Below the pieces are notes generated by a model. The model had not been told where the DNA came from. It saw only the letters and a list, made by a program, of their open reading frames with translations, and did no database searches. The position numbers were made by a program, and so were the translations under genes. Below are positions 24,401 to 35,606 of a stretch of DNA of 64,000 nucleotides, piece by piece. This stretch comes from Cotesia glomerata (taxonomy: Eukaryota; Arthropoda; Insecta; Hymenoptera; Braconidae): positions 11,346,001 to 11,410,000 of the forward strand of contig NC_058158.1 of assembly GCF_020080835.1 (NCBI RefSeq). The letters run 5' to 3'. Positions within the stretch are counted from its first letter, which is position 1; every line of letters starts with the position of its first letter.

Positions 24401-27400
24401 ATTAAATGTGTAAATAAATACTGCGTACTTTGACAGCACGTGTTGTAAGAAAAACTGCAAATGTTCCTGGATTTGAACATATGCACTGAGTTTCAGCCTG
24501 ATCATTGCTAGCTATCAGAGTAATGCAAGAATCTAGATCCCAAGAACCAGTTGATAAGTCTTCAACGCCACAAGATACGTTCCATCGCTTTAATAGTGAT
24601 TGGTTTTGTTGCAAATGCCCCAGTGTAAGGACAATCTCTACTTTAGATGTTGATATATCAATATTTTGTTTTTTGTTTGATGATTCTTGTCCGACAATTG
24701 TAACACTTATAACTCGCGAATTAAAATGATACTCGAGATCAGTACCATCCCTAAATAAAAATTATATTGTAAATTTGTTAATTAATTTATCCGTGAATAA
24801 AAAGTGTCTGCTATATACTTACTCTAATTCTTTAACGAATGCATTTGGTAAAAAACTAGTAATATTTCTGTAAAGAATAACTGCTCCATTTAGTAGAGAT
24901 GTTTGATTGGTGAATAATTTAGACTCCTCACTTCGTCTTCCTCGGCTTTGTTTTATTATTCTAATTTCTACTTTATCATTGTACCAATATGGATATCTAA
25001 AAGAAAACTTTTATATAAAAATGTAAGTGGATGTATTTTTTTACGTATAATTCTTACGTATAGTCTTCTGTAGGAATTTGTAAGAGGAACTTTGTTTCTA
25101 TTATTAAAGTTGAAAGAACGGTAACGACGTAGAACGGCTGAATGTCTATCACCATTGAAGATAAAGCTAAATGTGTTGGCTGTGTTGTTTTCTTTGCCCA
25201 ATTTTGTACATTGCGCTGAATAAGTTGCTGCATCAGTAATTGGCGACGAAGAATAGAATTTTCATTAACAAGTATTCGGTTTATTATGTGCATAAATGTC
25301 TCTGCTGATTCATGCATATTTGTGATTTGCTTCTTATTCATAGAGTAATGCTCGATTTCAGCCAGAATATTTACAATGCCATCACCCTCTCCAGGATACA
25401 AAGCCAGCTCCCGTGAATTAAAAATTTTCCATATGCTGATAATAGTATTATGAGTACTAGTATTTTGATAACCCAAAGTTAAACTGCGAAACTACGAATA
25501 AAAAGTAAAATAATATTTTAAATTGATAGTGAAACATTTCGCGTTACTAATGCCAAAAGGGCATATCTCAAAATATGGCCTTTTGGCCCTGCAACACCAA
25601 AAGAGCGTATAAAACAATTTTTAAAAGATTTCATAGAAATCTAACTACTGCATTGGTACTCATGACGAAACCTTGAAAAATCTTGCTATATGTCGACTCA
25701 GCTCGTCAAGCGGATTCAGAGAATGCATATGATCCTGTTATATCAACTATACCGTATATTATCATACAAGGCCTCCCATTCCCGCCGAAAAGTGCAGCGC
25801 TTGCATATTTAGGGAAGAGCGATCTGGACTGCGCGACGGCTCACTCATGGCAGAAGAATACACATTACCGCGCATTGTCATCTCATTAAAAAGAACCAAT
25901 TGTTTAATTAGTAGCCCCTCTTGAAGACTGTAACCGAGGTGATAAAAATCGCGAACACCATAAATCGTGAGCTCACTTACAAAGTAACAGTTCTGCCTTA
26001 GAGCCCGGGTGAGTCATACATCCCGTTACGTGTAGGTGGACTTCAATTATTAAATTAATTAGTACCTTTCCCTTTTCATTCAATTTCGAGTTCCTTATCA
26101 GTATTTCCGAGTTCTGTGATAGTGATTCTTCGAGCCACGATAATCGAGAGTCCCGCAGTTCCGGTGACCTGGTCCCATTCAAAATTCAATTGTTATTTGT
26201 GTAATATTAACGGCGAACTTTTGTTTGCCGGAGTCGTTACTCCGGTCTCGAACTCATTAAAACTATTATTTTAAGTTAATAAGTGATAAGTGTAAATTAA
26301 GACGTGTTTGTCCCATAGGGCCTTTAAATTGAATATATATATAAAAATCCGAACTGAAGTGTTCATCATTTATAAACTATAGGATTTCATTCAATCTTCA
26401 ACCTCCAGTCCAGCAGAAGGAAGAAAGTCAAGCAGCGGAAGCCAAAACAATCAAAGCATATCTCATCGTTGGAGTCAAGATTCGAAATAGTAAGTGAAGG
26501 CTATTATTATTATTTCCGAGGTCGATTGTCAAATTTCTGTAAATTGCATCTGAAAGCTTATTAAGTGAGCTTTAATTTGCATACTTATATATTTTTTTTA
26601 ATTAAAGTTTAGGAATGACAGAAATTTCAATTCTTCAAAATCCTCAAAAATTGGCACTTTTACTGTTTCTTTACTGCGAAATAACTATCGAATACAATAA
26701 CTTGTAAAATTTTTGTAAGTTGCATCTGAAAGCTTATCAAATAATCTTTAATTTGCATACCTAATCATCAGTCTAGGCCAAAAATTGCTTTCCCTGTTTA
26801 TTTAATAGAATTTTACTCTTGCATTCGTTTTTGAAATGATTATTTTAGTGGTTGTTGGATTTACTATGAAATCTATTTCCATTTCGGGTGCCAAATGGTC
26901 TTTTTTTTCTCTTCAATCAACTTGGAAATGTAAAAAAAATCAAAAACTGGTTAAAAAACGTAAAAAAAAAATTTCTTCTTTTGACATAAGCTCTTTTGGT
27001 TGTAGGAAAAAAAATTTTAAAAACCAAAAGGGTGTATATGGAAAAACAGTCAAAATAAATTCTAAGGACCTCAAAATGTCGAGATCTTATAAAAAATTGA
27101 TTTTTTGAAATTTAACTGAAAACACTATCACAGCCGAAATTTTAAAGTTTTCCTTTTTTTAACGTGAAGTTGAAAATTTTTCAATGAATTTCCACAAAAT
27201 ACGAAAAATTTGAAAAAAAATTCAGTCCGACTTCCAAAAATTAATTTTGTATAAAATCTCGACATTTTGAGCTTCCTTAGAAGCTATTTTGACTATTTTT
27301 TCATATACACCCTTTTGGTTTTAAAAATTTTTTTTTCTTAAAAACAAAAGGGCGTAAATAAAAAAAAAAAATTTTTTTGGCGTATTTTAACCAGATTTTA

Positions 27401-30400
27401 ACTTTTTTTACATTCTCGAGTTGAATGGAGAAAAAAAATTTTTTTATACGCTCTTTTGGAATTAGTAACTTGATTTATTCTTTTAAATTAATTGAAGAAA
27501 ACCAACCTGATTGTATGGATATATAAGGGGTTGATACAAGCATTGAGAAAAATCCGGAGTTTGCCACATCGGCGTGGTAGCATCCTTCATTGCACATAAT
27601 CTCGATACTTTTTCACCTATAAAGTGTCTAGGACACTCTAAAAGAGCTGCTGAGCCAGGCCCAGTGTCTAGCCATCGCATTCCCCAAGCAGTTTCTTTTG
27701 TACAAATTGGAACAAGTGTCCGATTAATTACGTCTATCCTTACAGACATTGAGCGATGAGCGACATTGCACGTGTATATTGCTGATTTCTGAAAATCACT
27801 AATTATTCAAATAATTCAAGCATCATTTTTTAAAATCGCCTTTTTACCTGAGCGTTCATAATTTTTAGAATACTTCCAGCTGGATAGAGGTCTTCCCACA
27901 CTTGATGCCCCGGTTCAAGTTTAAGTAATGCGCGATTTTTAGTCCAACCAAAGCCTATTTCCAAGCTTTCTTTGTTGGGAGCCGTTATGCACATAAGTTG
28001 TATGTTGTTACCTTTTTCTATAGTAGCGCTCATTGGAAGAATTTTCACATTAGGTGGTTCATCTTTCACGCTTATGTAAATACTTTTACACTGTTGTATT
28101 TCTCCGTCAATAGCTTGACAGGTGTAATATCCAGCATCCAAAAGAGTTGTTTTGGTTATTAATAAAGTTATTATGTATGCATCATCAATAAGTTCTTTCT
28201 GAAGCTCGATTCCCCTTTAATTATACGTAGAAATTGATGATAATTGATAACATACAAATTTTTTTTTAGATAATTAAAAAAAAATCCTTACCTGACGGAT
28301 TTGCTGGTGTTGACCAACATCTCGTCTTTATACCAGAAATACTTCATTGCAGAACTTCCTTGTACAACGCATCTCAAATATAACTCGTCTCCTAAGCGTA
28401 CATGATTGACATTTTTTGGATTGTTCATTATTTCTAGCAACTAATTATTAAATTATTTAATACATAAATACATAAATAAGTGCAATGAAAATTAAAAATC
28501 TTAAACCTTTATTCGCAGAGACGGCTTTTGCTGAAAGGTCAGGTGTGTGGATTCTAAAATCAAGTCATTGAGACGTCTCCGCTGAACGAGACGATTTAGA
28601 GCATCTCGGATTTTATCACTCTCCGTTGAAAGTCCAAAGAAGCTAAGTATTACTTCGCCTGATGGTCTACAAAAAATTTATTAATTTAACAATTATTACT
28701 TACCAGAGTCAACTATTAGTGTACTTACGTTATATTTTTAATTTTCAAATCTTCCATGATTGTTATGTCAATGTTATTTTTTAAATACTTGGTAAGCTGT
28801 TGAAATGAAAAATTTTATTACTGATATATTATTCTTATTAATAATAAATTGGAGTATGTGTGTTTTTACTTGTTTCTTCAAGAAAAGCTCTAGAGTGTTG
28901 ACTTGTGAAGAAGATGGGAAATTTCCTCGAAGTGAAGAAGTGTTTAATAATTTTATTTGGAATTCAAATCTTGCACGATCTATTTGAATGAAAACAGTTT
29001 TTAAAAAATAATAATTATTTCAATGATACTGAAATAAACAAACATCTGTCAAGTTTTTGAATTTTTATAACAACTTAATTGTTATGAAAAAGTTTTGATA
29101 AAAAAATTTTACATTTAGAAAATAAAAAAAATTGCAAGTGCAAATTTTTTAAGAATATATTTTTTTTTAATTTGTCATAAAAATCAATAAAAATTGTTAG
29201 ATGTCTGCTGATTTCAGTACTATTTATTTAATGATACGTAAAATTTCAACTTACTATAATAATTAGAAATTAATTGTCGCTTACAATGATTACAGGGTCG
29301 GTTGTCATGATCATTTTCATAGTACGGACATTGCAAAATACACCAAGAAGTGCCTTCTTGACATTCTATTAATATAATACAAAATTTAAATGACAATTAA
29401 TCTAGCAGATATTTGATAATTATGAGAATTTTTGTAACAAATAATTCATCGTAAAAAAAAAAATGAAAAAAAAAAAATGACATGTAAAAATAAAAAAAAA
29501 TTAAATTTGCAATTTTTTAAAATAATTTTTCGGAACAAATTTGTTTGTCAAAAAAAATGAAGTGACTTCTAACTTTAATGTCTTAAAATTTAACAACTTT
29601 AAGTTAATTAATAAATCAGGAGAAAAATACCTTGATTTGGATTCGTTACTATCATTTCTGACGTGTCAGCAATAATCGGTATTTCGCAATAATTACCGGT
29701 GTAGCCGGATCTACAATGACATTTTACAAATTCAGCACCTATATGACTGCAAGTTCCTCCATTATGGCAAATCGAGTTTCGATGATTGACATTTATATTG
29801 TTGTCACTATTACAGAGAGGTCCGTTCGAACAACCTTTTCCGCTGAATTCATTGAAGCAGAGACACTTGAATTCACTGCAAAAATTAAATTAAATTTAAA
29901 TGATACTGAAATTTAGAGACATCGAATCATTTTTAGAATTTTTTTAACAAATAAATTATAGCAACAAAAATTTATTAAAAAATTACAGCTTTAGAAACTC
30001 GAAAAAATTATAAATGCAACTTTTTAAATATAATTTTCTAGACTTAATTTATTGTTAAAGAAAAATAAAAAAATTGTCAAAAAGTCTGCTAATTTCAGTG
30101 TCATAAATTTTATCATCAATTTAAAATATATAAAATATTTATTATTTACAGGTTACATACCTGAAACTGGTGTCAACAATGCAATTACCAGCAAAAGAAC
30201 AATTTTTAACGGAACAAGAATCAGTATTTATTTCTTCAGGAGAAGTTATCTCATATGTTATATTAAATCCATACACATCCAGCAAATCATGGAGAACTCG
30301 GATGTGGTTGCCTTCGAGTCTTTCAAGCTCGAATTCGATAACAAGAAAAGGTCTGTTTGTTTCCAGTGTTATATTGTCAAAAACATTACCTTCTGTTACG

Positions 30401-30786
30401 TCTTTTAAAATAATCGCACCAAAGTTAGTACTTTCTGGAGAATCATAGTAGGCATACTCCGTGAATCTAAGACCTTTGTATACGTAGAGTTGAGTAAGAT
30501 AGACCACAATAGTTGTGTTGTCACTATTGGTGCTGGACATTCGAATTTCTGTAGCATCAATCACCCAACGACACTTTATAGGAACACTAAATTGTCGAGG
30601 AAAATTCGGTGTACTAATTATTCCTCGTGACGACGTCAAATAATCTCCGCAGGGTTTTGATTTTTCAGTTTGTTTATTATTTTCATTGTAGCCATTGCTA
30701 TCTCCATCAGTTACGTTAATAAAATACGCAAGTAGAAATATAAATAAATAAATAATGCTCCATTTAAAGAATGATTTTTTCAACAT
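21443..30786 (-). CDS. Adhesion G-protein-coupled receptor with CUB, EGF, Ig, HormR and GAIN domains
   Basis: Sixteen exons: 30161-30786, 29631-29875, 29285-29365, 28870-28979, 28729-28796, 28507-28666, 28292-28440, 27848-28214, 27507-27788, 25058-25491, 24823-24996, 24429-24750, 24150-24359, 23518-24063, 23298-23442, 21443-22269; 4,746 nt in frame, 1,581 residues. Order: signal peptide (1 to about 28), CUB (about 39-190), two EGF-like modules (about 197-272), two Ig-like domains (about 435-600), hormone-receptor domain (603-696), GAIN with GPS-like region (about 697-1006), seven helices (1010-1275), long Ser/Thr-rich cytoplasmic tail. The GPS region keeps W-x-x-x-C and C-I-C, but the cleavage triplet is not H-L-S/T. 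Architecture is closest to insect family-A-like adhesion receptors; an orthologue name cannot be fixed here. Introns 9 and 15 and several 5' introns contain repeats. The start at 30786 gives a clean signal peptide. Confidence 0.9.
22853..22978. repeat. Palindromic hairpin element, copy 1 (GPCR intron 15)
   Basis: A 126-bp inverted repeat starting TAAGGTAAAAGCCCCAATAG and ending with its inverse CTATTGGGGCTTTTACCTTA. The centre reads ATATTTGTGAATAT. The right arm lacks an 18-bp segment that the second copy (34981-35124) keeps. No coding capacity. Confidence 0.85.
25690..26480. other. GC-richer segment, possible solo-LTR or TE remnant
   Basis: Base composition changes sharply from the intron around it. 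It includes the hairpin CCGGAGTCGTTACTCCGG at about 26229-26246 and stretches without introns or a long reading frame. The only frame (25683-25889) has no recognisable domain. A solo LTR is one reading, but its ends could not be fixed. Confidence 0.35.
26543..26760 (+). repeat. Two degenerate repeat units about 177 bp apart
   Basis: TTGCATCTGAAAGCTTAT followed by CTTTAATTTGCATAC occurs at about 26543 and again at about 26720, each preceded by a TTTNTGTAA-type stretch. This looks like an internal tandem duplication within the TE-derived block. Confidence 0.5.
26888..27467. repeat. Foldback element with about 220-bp arms
   Basis: The left arm (about 26888-27110) and right arm (about 27240-27467) are imperfect inverse copies. 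Landmarks pair as CCAAAAGGGTGTATAT (27024-27039) with ATATACACCCTTTTGG (27303-27318), and CTCAAAATGTCGAGAT with ATCTCGACATTTTGAG. The arms are separated by about 130 bp. A transcript through it would form a long hairpin. Confidence 0.7.
29023..29221. repeat. TIR element, family 1, copy D (GPCR intron 3)
   Basis: Ends ATGATACTGAAAT and AGATGTCTGCTGATTTCAGTACT match the family-1 ends; the interior is more divergent than in copies A-C. A degenerate relative may lie immediately next to it at about 29390-29582, in intron 2. Confidence 0.55.
29901..30103. repeat. TIR element, family 1, copy B (GPCR intron 1)
   Basis: The left end ATGATACTGAAATTTAGAGA and the right end inverse of ATGACACTGAAATTAGCAGA. 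Interior landmarks shared with copy A include AAAAAATTATAAATGCAA and TATAATTTTCTAGAC. Same orientation as copy A, about 203 bp. Confidence 0.72.
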
Positions 30787-31631
30787 AATTAATATAACGC
30801 TGCTAGTAGTAAAGAGATATGTCACCAACACTTACATTATTCCGTACATCGGTTTTGTCAATATGTACCATGATGTATTAATAAAACTTGAAAATAGAAT
30901 ACATTTTTTACTTACATATATTTTATTTACTATAAATAATAAACAACTATAATTATATTTGCATGTAAAACACTCATGCTATGTACTTGAAATTGAGCCA
31001 CTCATGTAATTGATTCTTCTCTGAATTTTATTCGCAAACTAATGGATTATATTAATACATACTACTTAATCTACATATTCAAGTGTTGTGAAAATTATAG
31101 AGTACTTGAAATGAGTGATAGTAATGGAGTTATTCCATACACCAGATAAATTTTTCATTTTTTATTATTAAATAATTTTTTTTTTTATTAGAGAATATAC
31201 GTGAGTTGGGTGAAACCGGGTGCACACGCGCAAATACAATGTTGAAGCAAAAGCGCGTATGACGATAAGAATTTCGTACTACTACATAGTTTCTGTGCGC
31301 AAACCCAGACACACCTATTTTACATATAACTCAAATTACAATGTACATATAGAATATTATAGGACTAAATTACACAAGTAAGAAATAAGGAAATTTATTT
31401 CTTAAAATTTTTAATAAATTTTTATAGATATTATATTATTTTCTATAAAAATTAAATTTACATTTAATTAGGTTTTGTCGTTGTTTTGTATCACACGTTT
31501 ACGATAACGTTGATAATTACAATAATATTATTCATTCTATACTTAATTAATGAATTTACTTAACAATTTATTTATCGAAATATTTAATGTCTGGATTAAT
31601 ATACAAACAACATTACATATATATATAAGTT
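30787..31631. other. Intergenic: GPCR 5' flank and Pcmtd 3' UTR
   Basis: 845 bp between two minus-strand genes. No coding signal. The part next to 31632 is UTR-like and AT-rich with TTTATT (minus-strand AATAAA) copies, for example near 31565. The part next to 30786 is the probable promoter of the GPCR gene, but no core motif stands out. Confidence 0.4.
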
Positions 31632-34216
31632 TTATAAAGAACGGTTATAATTAACGTATAATCTTAATAATACAGGCAAAGGTAATTGAGATATTTTTGT
31701 TTTCATATGAGAAGATAATGATTCGATATCAACGTTATAACCACAAACTCTTGGATGTGGCCGTTTCTCGCGGGAATTGTCATCATTATTTTCAATGTCA
31801 TTAACCTTTGACCGCTTTGATAACGAAGGATGGCTCTCAGCACTATTCAAATCATCGGAGATTCCCCACTTGTTATTTTTCTGTTGATGTCGCGACTTCA
31901 TTGAATTTAAGCATTCCATTGAATCATCGCCGTTATTGTCGATACAGTTACTAGCGTCCAATATTTCTTGATATCCAGATGTATTCGAATTAACTTCATT
32001 GTTATCAACATTACTAGTTATCCCATTTCTAATATTATTGGTTGACGTTGACGGGTTCAGTACGGAAGATTTAGTATCATCCACAACTTGGAAATTTTCA
32101 TCAGTCGATTTTTGTTGTTCCTTATCGACGTCCATTGTTTCTTCGTTAGCCTGACTATCACTATTTATTTGAGAGTTTGAATAACACAACAATGAATCTA
32201 ATGACTCCTTTGCGGATGTGAGGAGAACATCATTTAAATTTTCCTGGTTATTATCATTATTTGAGCATCCCTGTGATAAATACTGACTAGTAGACGGTTG
32301 AAAAGCATTTTCCGATAACTCTTGATCTTTGGTTTTATTATTATCGTCGTTATTAATGGTACTCTTATCAAAGTTGAAGATATTTAATATACTTTTTTTG
32401 GGTGAGACATTTTTCAATACCCTGAATGAAGTTACTTGTCCTATTTCATCATCATCATCATCATAATTATCATCATCATTATTACCTTCATCTTCATCTT
32501 CTTCTTCTTCATTCGGCTCATTTTCTAAGCGAGAAGGTTCAAGACAGAAAAATAATCTCGTTTTTCTATTTCGGCGATAACGAATTTTCGAACTTCTATC
32601 TTTGTTATTGACATCGTTATCATTATTATCATCATCATTATTATTATCGAGATTATCCTCATCATCGTTATTATCAACATTATCATCATCCTCATCTTCA
32701 TCATCATCGTCATAGTCATCATTTAATGTAATGTAAGGAGAGTTATCGGACGATTCATCGTATAACGGCATGACATATCTCGACAATGTAGTTTGAGCGG
32801 TGATAGGATAAGCATTTGGTCCTGATCTATTGAGTCCTGTGATTGGATAGTTAACTTCCAATTCCGGGTGTTCAGCCCAAATATTTTTACGAAGCTGACA
32901 TCGAATTTCACATCGACACAACTCTTGCAGTGATAGAGGTTCGGAAAAAGCTGTATTGGATTAAAACAAAAATTTATATTTATTTATTTAAAAACACTTG
33001 TAGATTATTGTCTAACAATCAATATACTTACGTAATAGAAGTGAACTATTCGGGCAATCATTGACTTTATCAGTAGTGTTATCATGATCATCACTACTAT
33101 TATTATAAATACAGTTAGATTTAGGCATGATTAGAGGTGCAAATAAAACAGGTAACATGACTCTATGTTTCCAACTATCTGTATCAACTCTTTCGATACG
33201 GAGTAAGTGGTCCTTGTATGGCATCACCAAAATTCCGCCAACTTTAACGAATTGTTTAATGAATGCTTCATGAGATTCGGGACAAGCGGCACCGCAATAT
33301 ACTCTATCGTATTTTCGGGTGCATTCCAATTTTAAGCAGTTTCCTGTACGAGCATACAAAATTATACTTGTAGATTTTTTAAAAAATAAAAATTTAAATC
33401 AATTTAATTCAATTATATTTACCTTGTATAAATACAGGTTCACAAAAATCAAACTCATCAAGAGCCAATGATTTTTGTTTAAATTCTTCCAATTTTTCGT
33501 AGGCATATTCCATACAATCACTATTCAATTCAATCCCATGATTAGTACCATTACGACCTGTAACAAAAATCACTACATCACATAAAAAGTTCAAAAGTAT
33601 CTACGATATTCCAAGATTATTAAAATATTTCCAAAACATTTCAACTCTTAGCTAGTTATAGTAGTTATTATTATTAATACAAACAAGTTTAACACACTGA
33701 AATTAGGAGACGTTTGACAACTTTTTGGTTTTTGTTGAAAAATAAACTTGATCTAGAAAATTATTTTTGAAAAATTGCATTTATACTTTTTTAGAGCTTT
33801 TAAAGATGGAATTTTTAAAACAAACTTTTCTTGTTATAATTTATTTTTTGAAAAAATTTTAAAAATCATCAGATGTCTTTTAATTTCAGTATCATAATAA
33901 ATTACTATTTACTTAGAATTAATCCTGCCATTGTACTCAAATACCCAGTTCCTGAACCTATGTTGAGAAAACTCAATCCTGGTTCCAGTGATAAGCCTTC
34001 CATAACTTTAGTGTATATACACGGTGCAGATAGATGAATATTTCCCATTTTCCAGGATAAATCTTTATAAGCTTCACTTCTGTGACTTGGTAGTACATAA
34101 TCACCTCTATCAACAGTCCGAAAAATTCGTTCGACTCTTTTTGTTTTAATGTACCCTAAAATTTTGAGAATGTCCACCAGATCTTCATTATTTTCACCAC
34201 TCGTTACATTTCCCAT
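31632..34216 (-). CDS. Pcmtd: PCMTD1/2-type protein-L-isoaspartate methyltransferase domain protein
   Basis: Exons: 33913-34216, 33423-33557, 33032-33343, 31632-32950; 2,070 nt, 689 residues. The start MGNVTSG, an N-myristoylation-type Gly2, matches PCMTD. Family blocks: EDLVDIL, VDRGDYVLP, AYKDLSWKMGNIHLSAPCIY, the AdoMet-binding FLNIGSGTGYLSTMAG, NHGIELNSDCMEYA, FDFCEPVF and KVGGILVMPYKDHL. Vertebrate PCMTD proteins bind AdoMet and elongin B/C through a C-terminal box and act as ubiquitin-ligase substrate receptors rather than classic repair enzymes. The C-terminal ISQLPLPVLLRLYVNY matches the family end. It is nearly twice the usual length (about 357 residues) because of an Asp/Asn/Glu-rich, probably disordered insertion (about residues 300-640). 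Head to head with l(3)mbt. Confidence 0.93.
33694..33895. repeat. TIR element, family 1, copy C (Pcmtd intron 1)
   Basis: Ends CACTGAAATTAGGAGACGTT and CATCAGATGTCTTTTAATTTCAGTATCAT (last 20 bases TGTCTTTTAATTTCAGTATC-type). The interior matches the inverse of copy A over long stretches, such as CTAGAAAATTATTT and AAAAATTGCATTTATA, so it is inserted in the opposite orientation. About 202 bp. Confidence 0.75.
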
Positions 34217-34980
34217 TTTTATTCCAAAATAATTATATGTATCTTGATGATTTACAGCTATAGTTTCAAAATAAATTAAAAGATATATTATTTATCAGCA
34301 ACTTTTTTAGAAATTATTAAATAATTTCAATAAAAAAATAAAAATTGCGTCTCTTATGATATTATCACAACACGTAACAATAACACATTATTAATTTATA
34401 AAGAAAGATATATTTTTAGTGTGACGTGGGTAAATGACTTTTTCTGTATAAGCAGTTGCTCACAAATGTAGGTATGTATACGTGTATAGCGTATATTTAT
34501 CTACATTCACTTCATAATAATGCGCACAACACAAATCTTGACACAAGCCAGAAGCCATAAACAAATGTAGATGCGAAGACGAATTCAGTAATGACAGTTC
34601 TCTCCATTTAACCTTTAAAATAAAAAATAAAATAAAACAAATCTATATTTACAGACGATTATTAAAAAAATTTTTTTTATTATTATCCGTCATATCAGCT
34701 CAGAACTTCAGAATCGAATAGCGCGAAATGAGCGCCAGAAAAGATTAAAAGAATATAAATAATTAAGCAAATGATAAAGCGTGTTAGACGTTCACTTACA
34801 CATAAGCTCTTACAAAGTATACTGAACAGCTGTATATTTAATAACAACAGTCAATTCATCTTTTTTAATTGTTTCTGTTAAGTGACATAAACACGAGATC
34901 ATAATAATAACAGGCTCTTATTTTTTTTGTGATAATATACACACACTTTGATTTATTTACAAGAATGTATCCAACACATT

Positions 34981-35124
34981 TAAGGTAAAAGCCCCAATAG
35001 ATGATCATGTACCAGTATATGATCACTCCGTGTATTTGTATACCTATATTTGTGAATATAGATATACAAATACATGGAGTGATCATATACTGGTACGTGA
35101 TCATCTATTGGGGCTTTTACCTTA
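34981..35124. repeat. Palindromic hairpin element, copy 2 (Pcmtd/l(3)mbt promoter)
   Basis: 144-bp near-perfect palindrome with the same ends as copy 1 (TAAGGTAAAAGCCCCAATAG and its inverse). This copy keeps both full arms, with GTACCAGTATATGATCACTC on the left paired to GAGTGATCATATACTGGTAC on the right. One or two mismatches between arms imply either youth or arm homogenisation. Confidence 0.88.
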
Positions 35125-35595
35125 TATCCAATTTATTTTTTTATTTTTTTATCTTGGACTTTGTAAGTTAGCGCCATCTATTTGAAAAATTTTTTTTCTT
35201 TTTTTTGCAAACGAGTCGTACTGCCCGATTTGCCCGATCTGTACGACATAGCTTCATCAATAAAAAATCAAAATACCCGCGTAACTGGATATTGTTTAAA
35301 ATTTAATATATTACTGTTTCATTGTTTAAAGAGTATATATTTATTTAACTTATTTTCACCTTGACAGTACTCGAGTATCGCTTCGCAGATAATCATTATT
35401 GTAGTTGCAATTTTGCACTGTACTCAAATACTCGAATAATTGAATTCAGATATGTAAGATTTTAACTTTTTGCATTGTTTTATTTTATTTTTTTATAATG
35501 TAAATTCGGCTTTAATTTTAACTTATAAAAGTACTTTCATGGGGGTGCAATGAATTTGTGTGTGTGTAAATATCTATATCTATAATGATCAACTG

Positions 35596-35606
35596 ACGCA
35601 TGCGCA
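35596..35606 (+). promoter_or_regulatory. NRF-1/Ewg-like site upstream of l(3)mbt
   Basis: ACGCATGCGCA, a strong match to the NRF-1 palindrome, 76 bp upstream of the l(3)mbt start codon and so probably at the transcription start. Factor identity is inferred. Confidence 0.45.

Larger units (their letters stand above)
25543..27469. mobile_element. 1.9-kb inverted-repeat-bounded block in GPCR intron 9
   Basis: The left end at 25543-25566 (starts GTTACTAATGCCAAAAGGGC) and the inverse of the right end at 27446-27469 (starts GTTACTAATTCCAAAAGAGC) match at about 21 of 24 bases. The block fills nearly all of a 2-kb intron. It contains a GC-richer segment at about 25690-26480, two copies of a 23-bp repeat and a 580-bp foldback. 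No transposase or reverse-transcriptase frame is visible. No clear target-site duplication is seen, so it may be several nested insertions rather than one element. Confidence 0.55.

Noticed and set aside
25683..25889. 68-codon frame in GPCR intron 9
   Set aside because: Lies in a TE-like segment, has no recognised domain and no retroviral or transposase motif, so no mobile-element protein was claimed.
32426..32722. Short frames of poly-His/Tyr or poly-Met/Ile
   Set aside because: Other-frame readings of the GAT/AAT repeats encoding the acidic stretch of Pcmtd.
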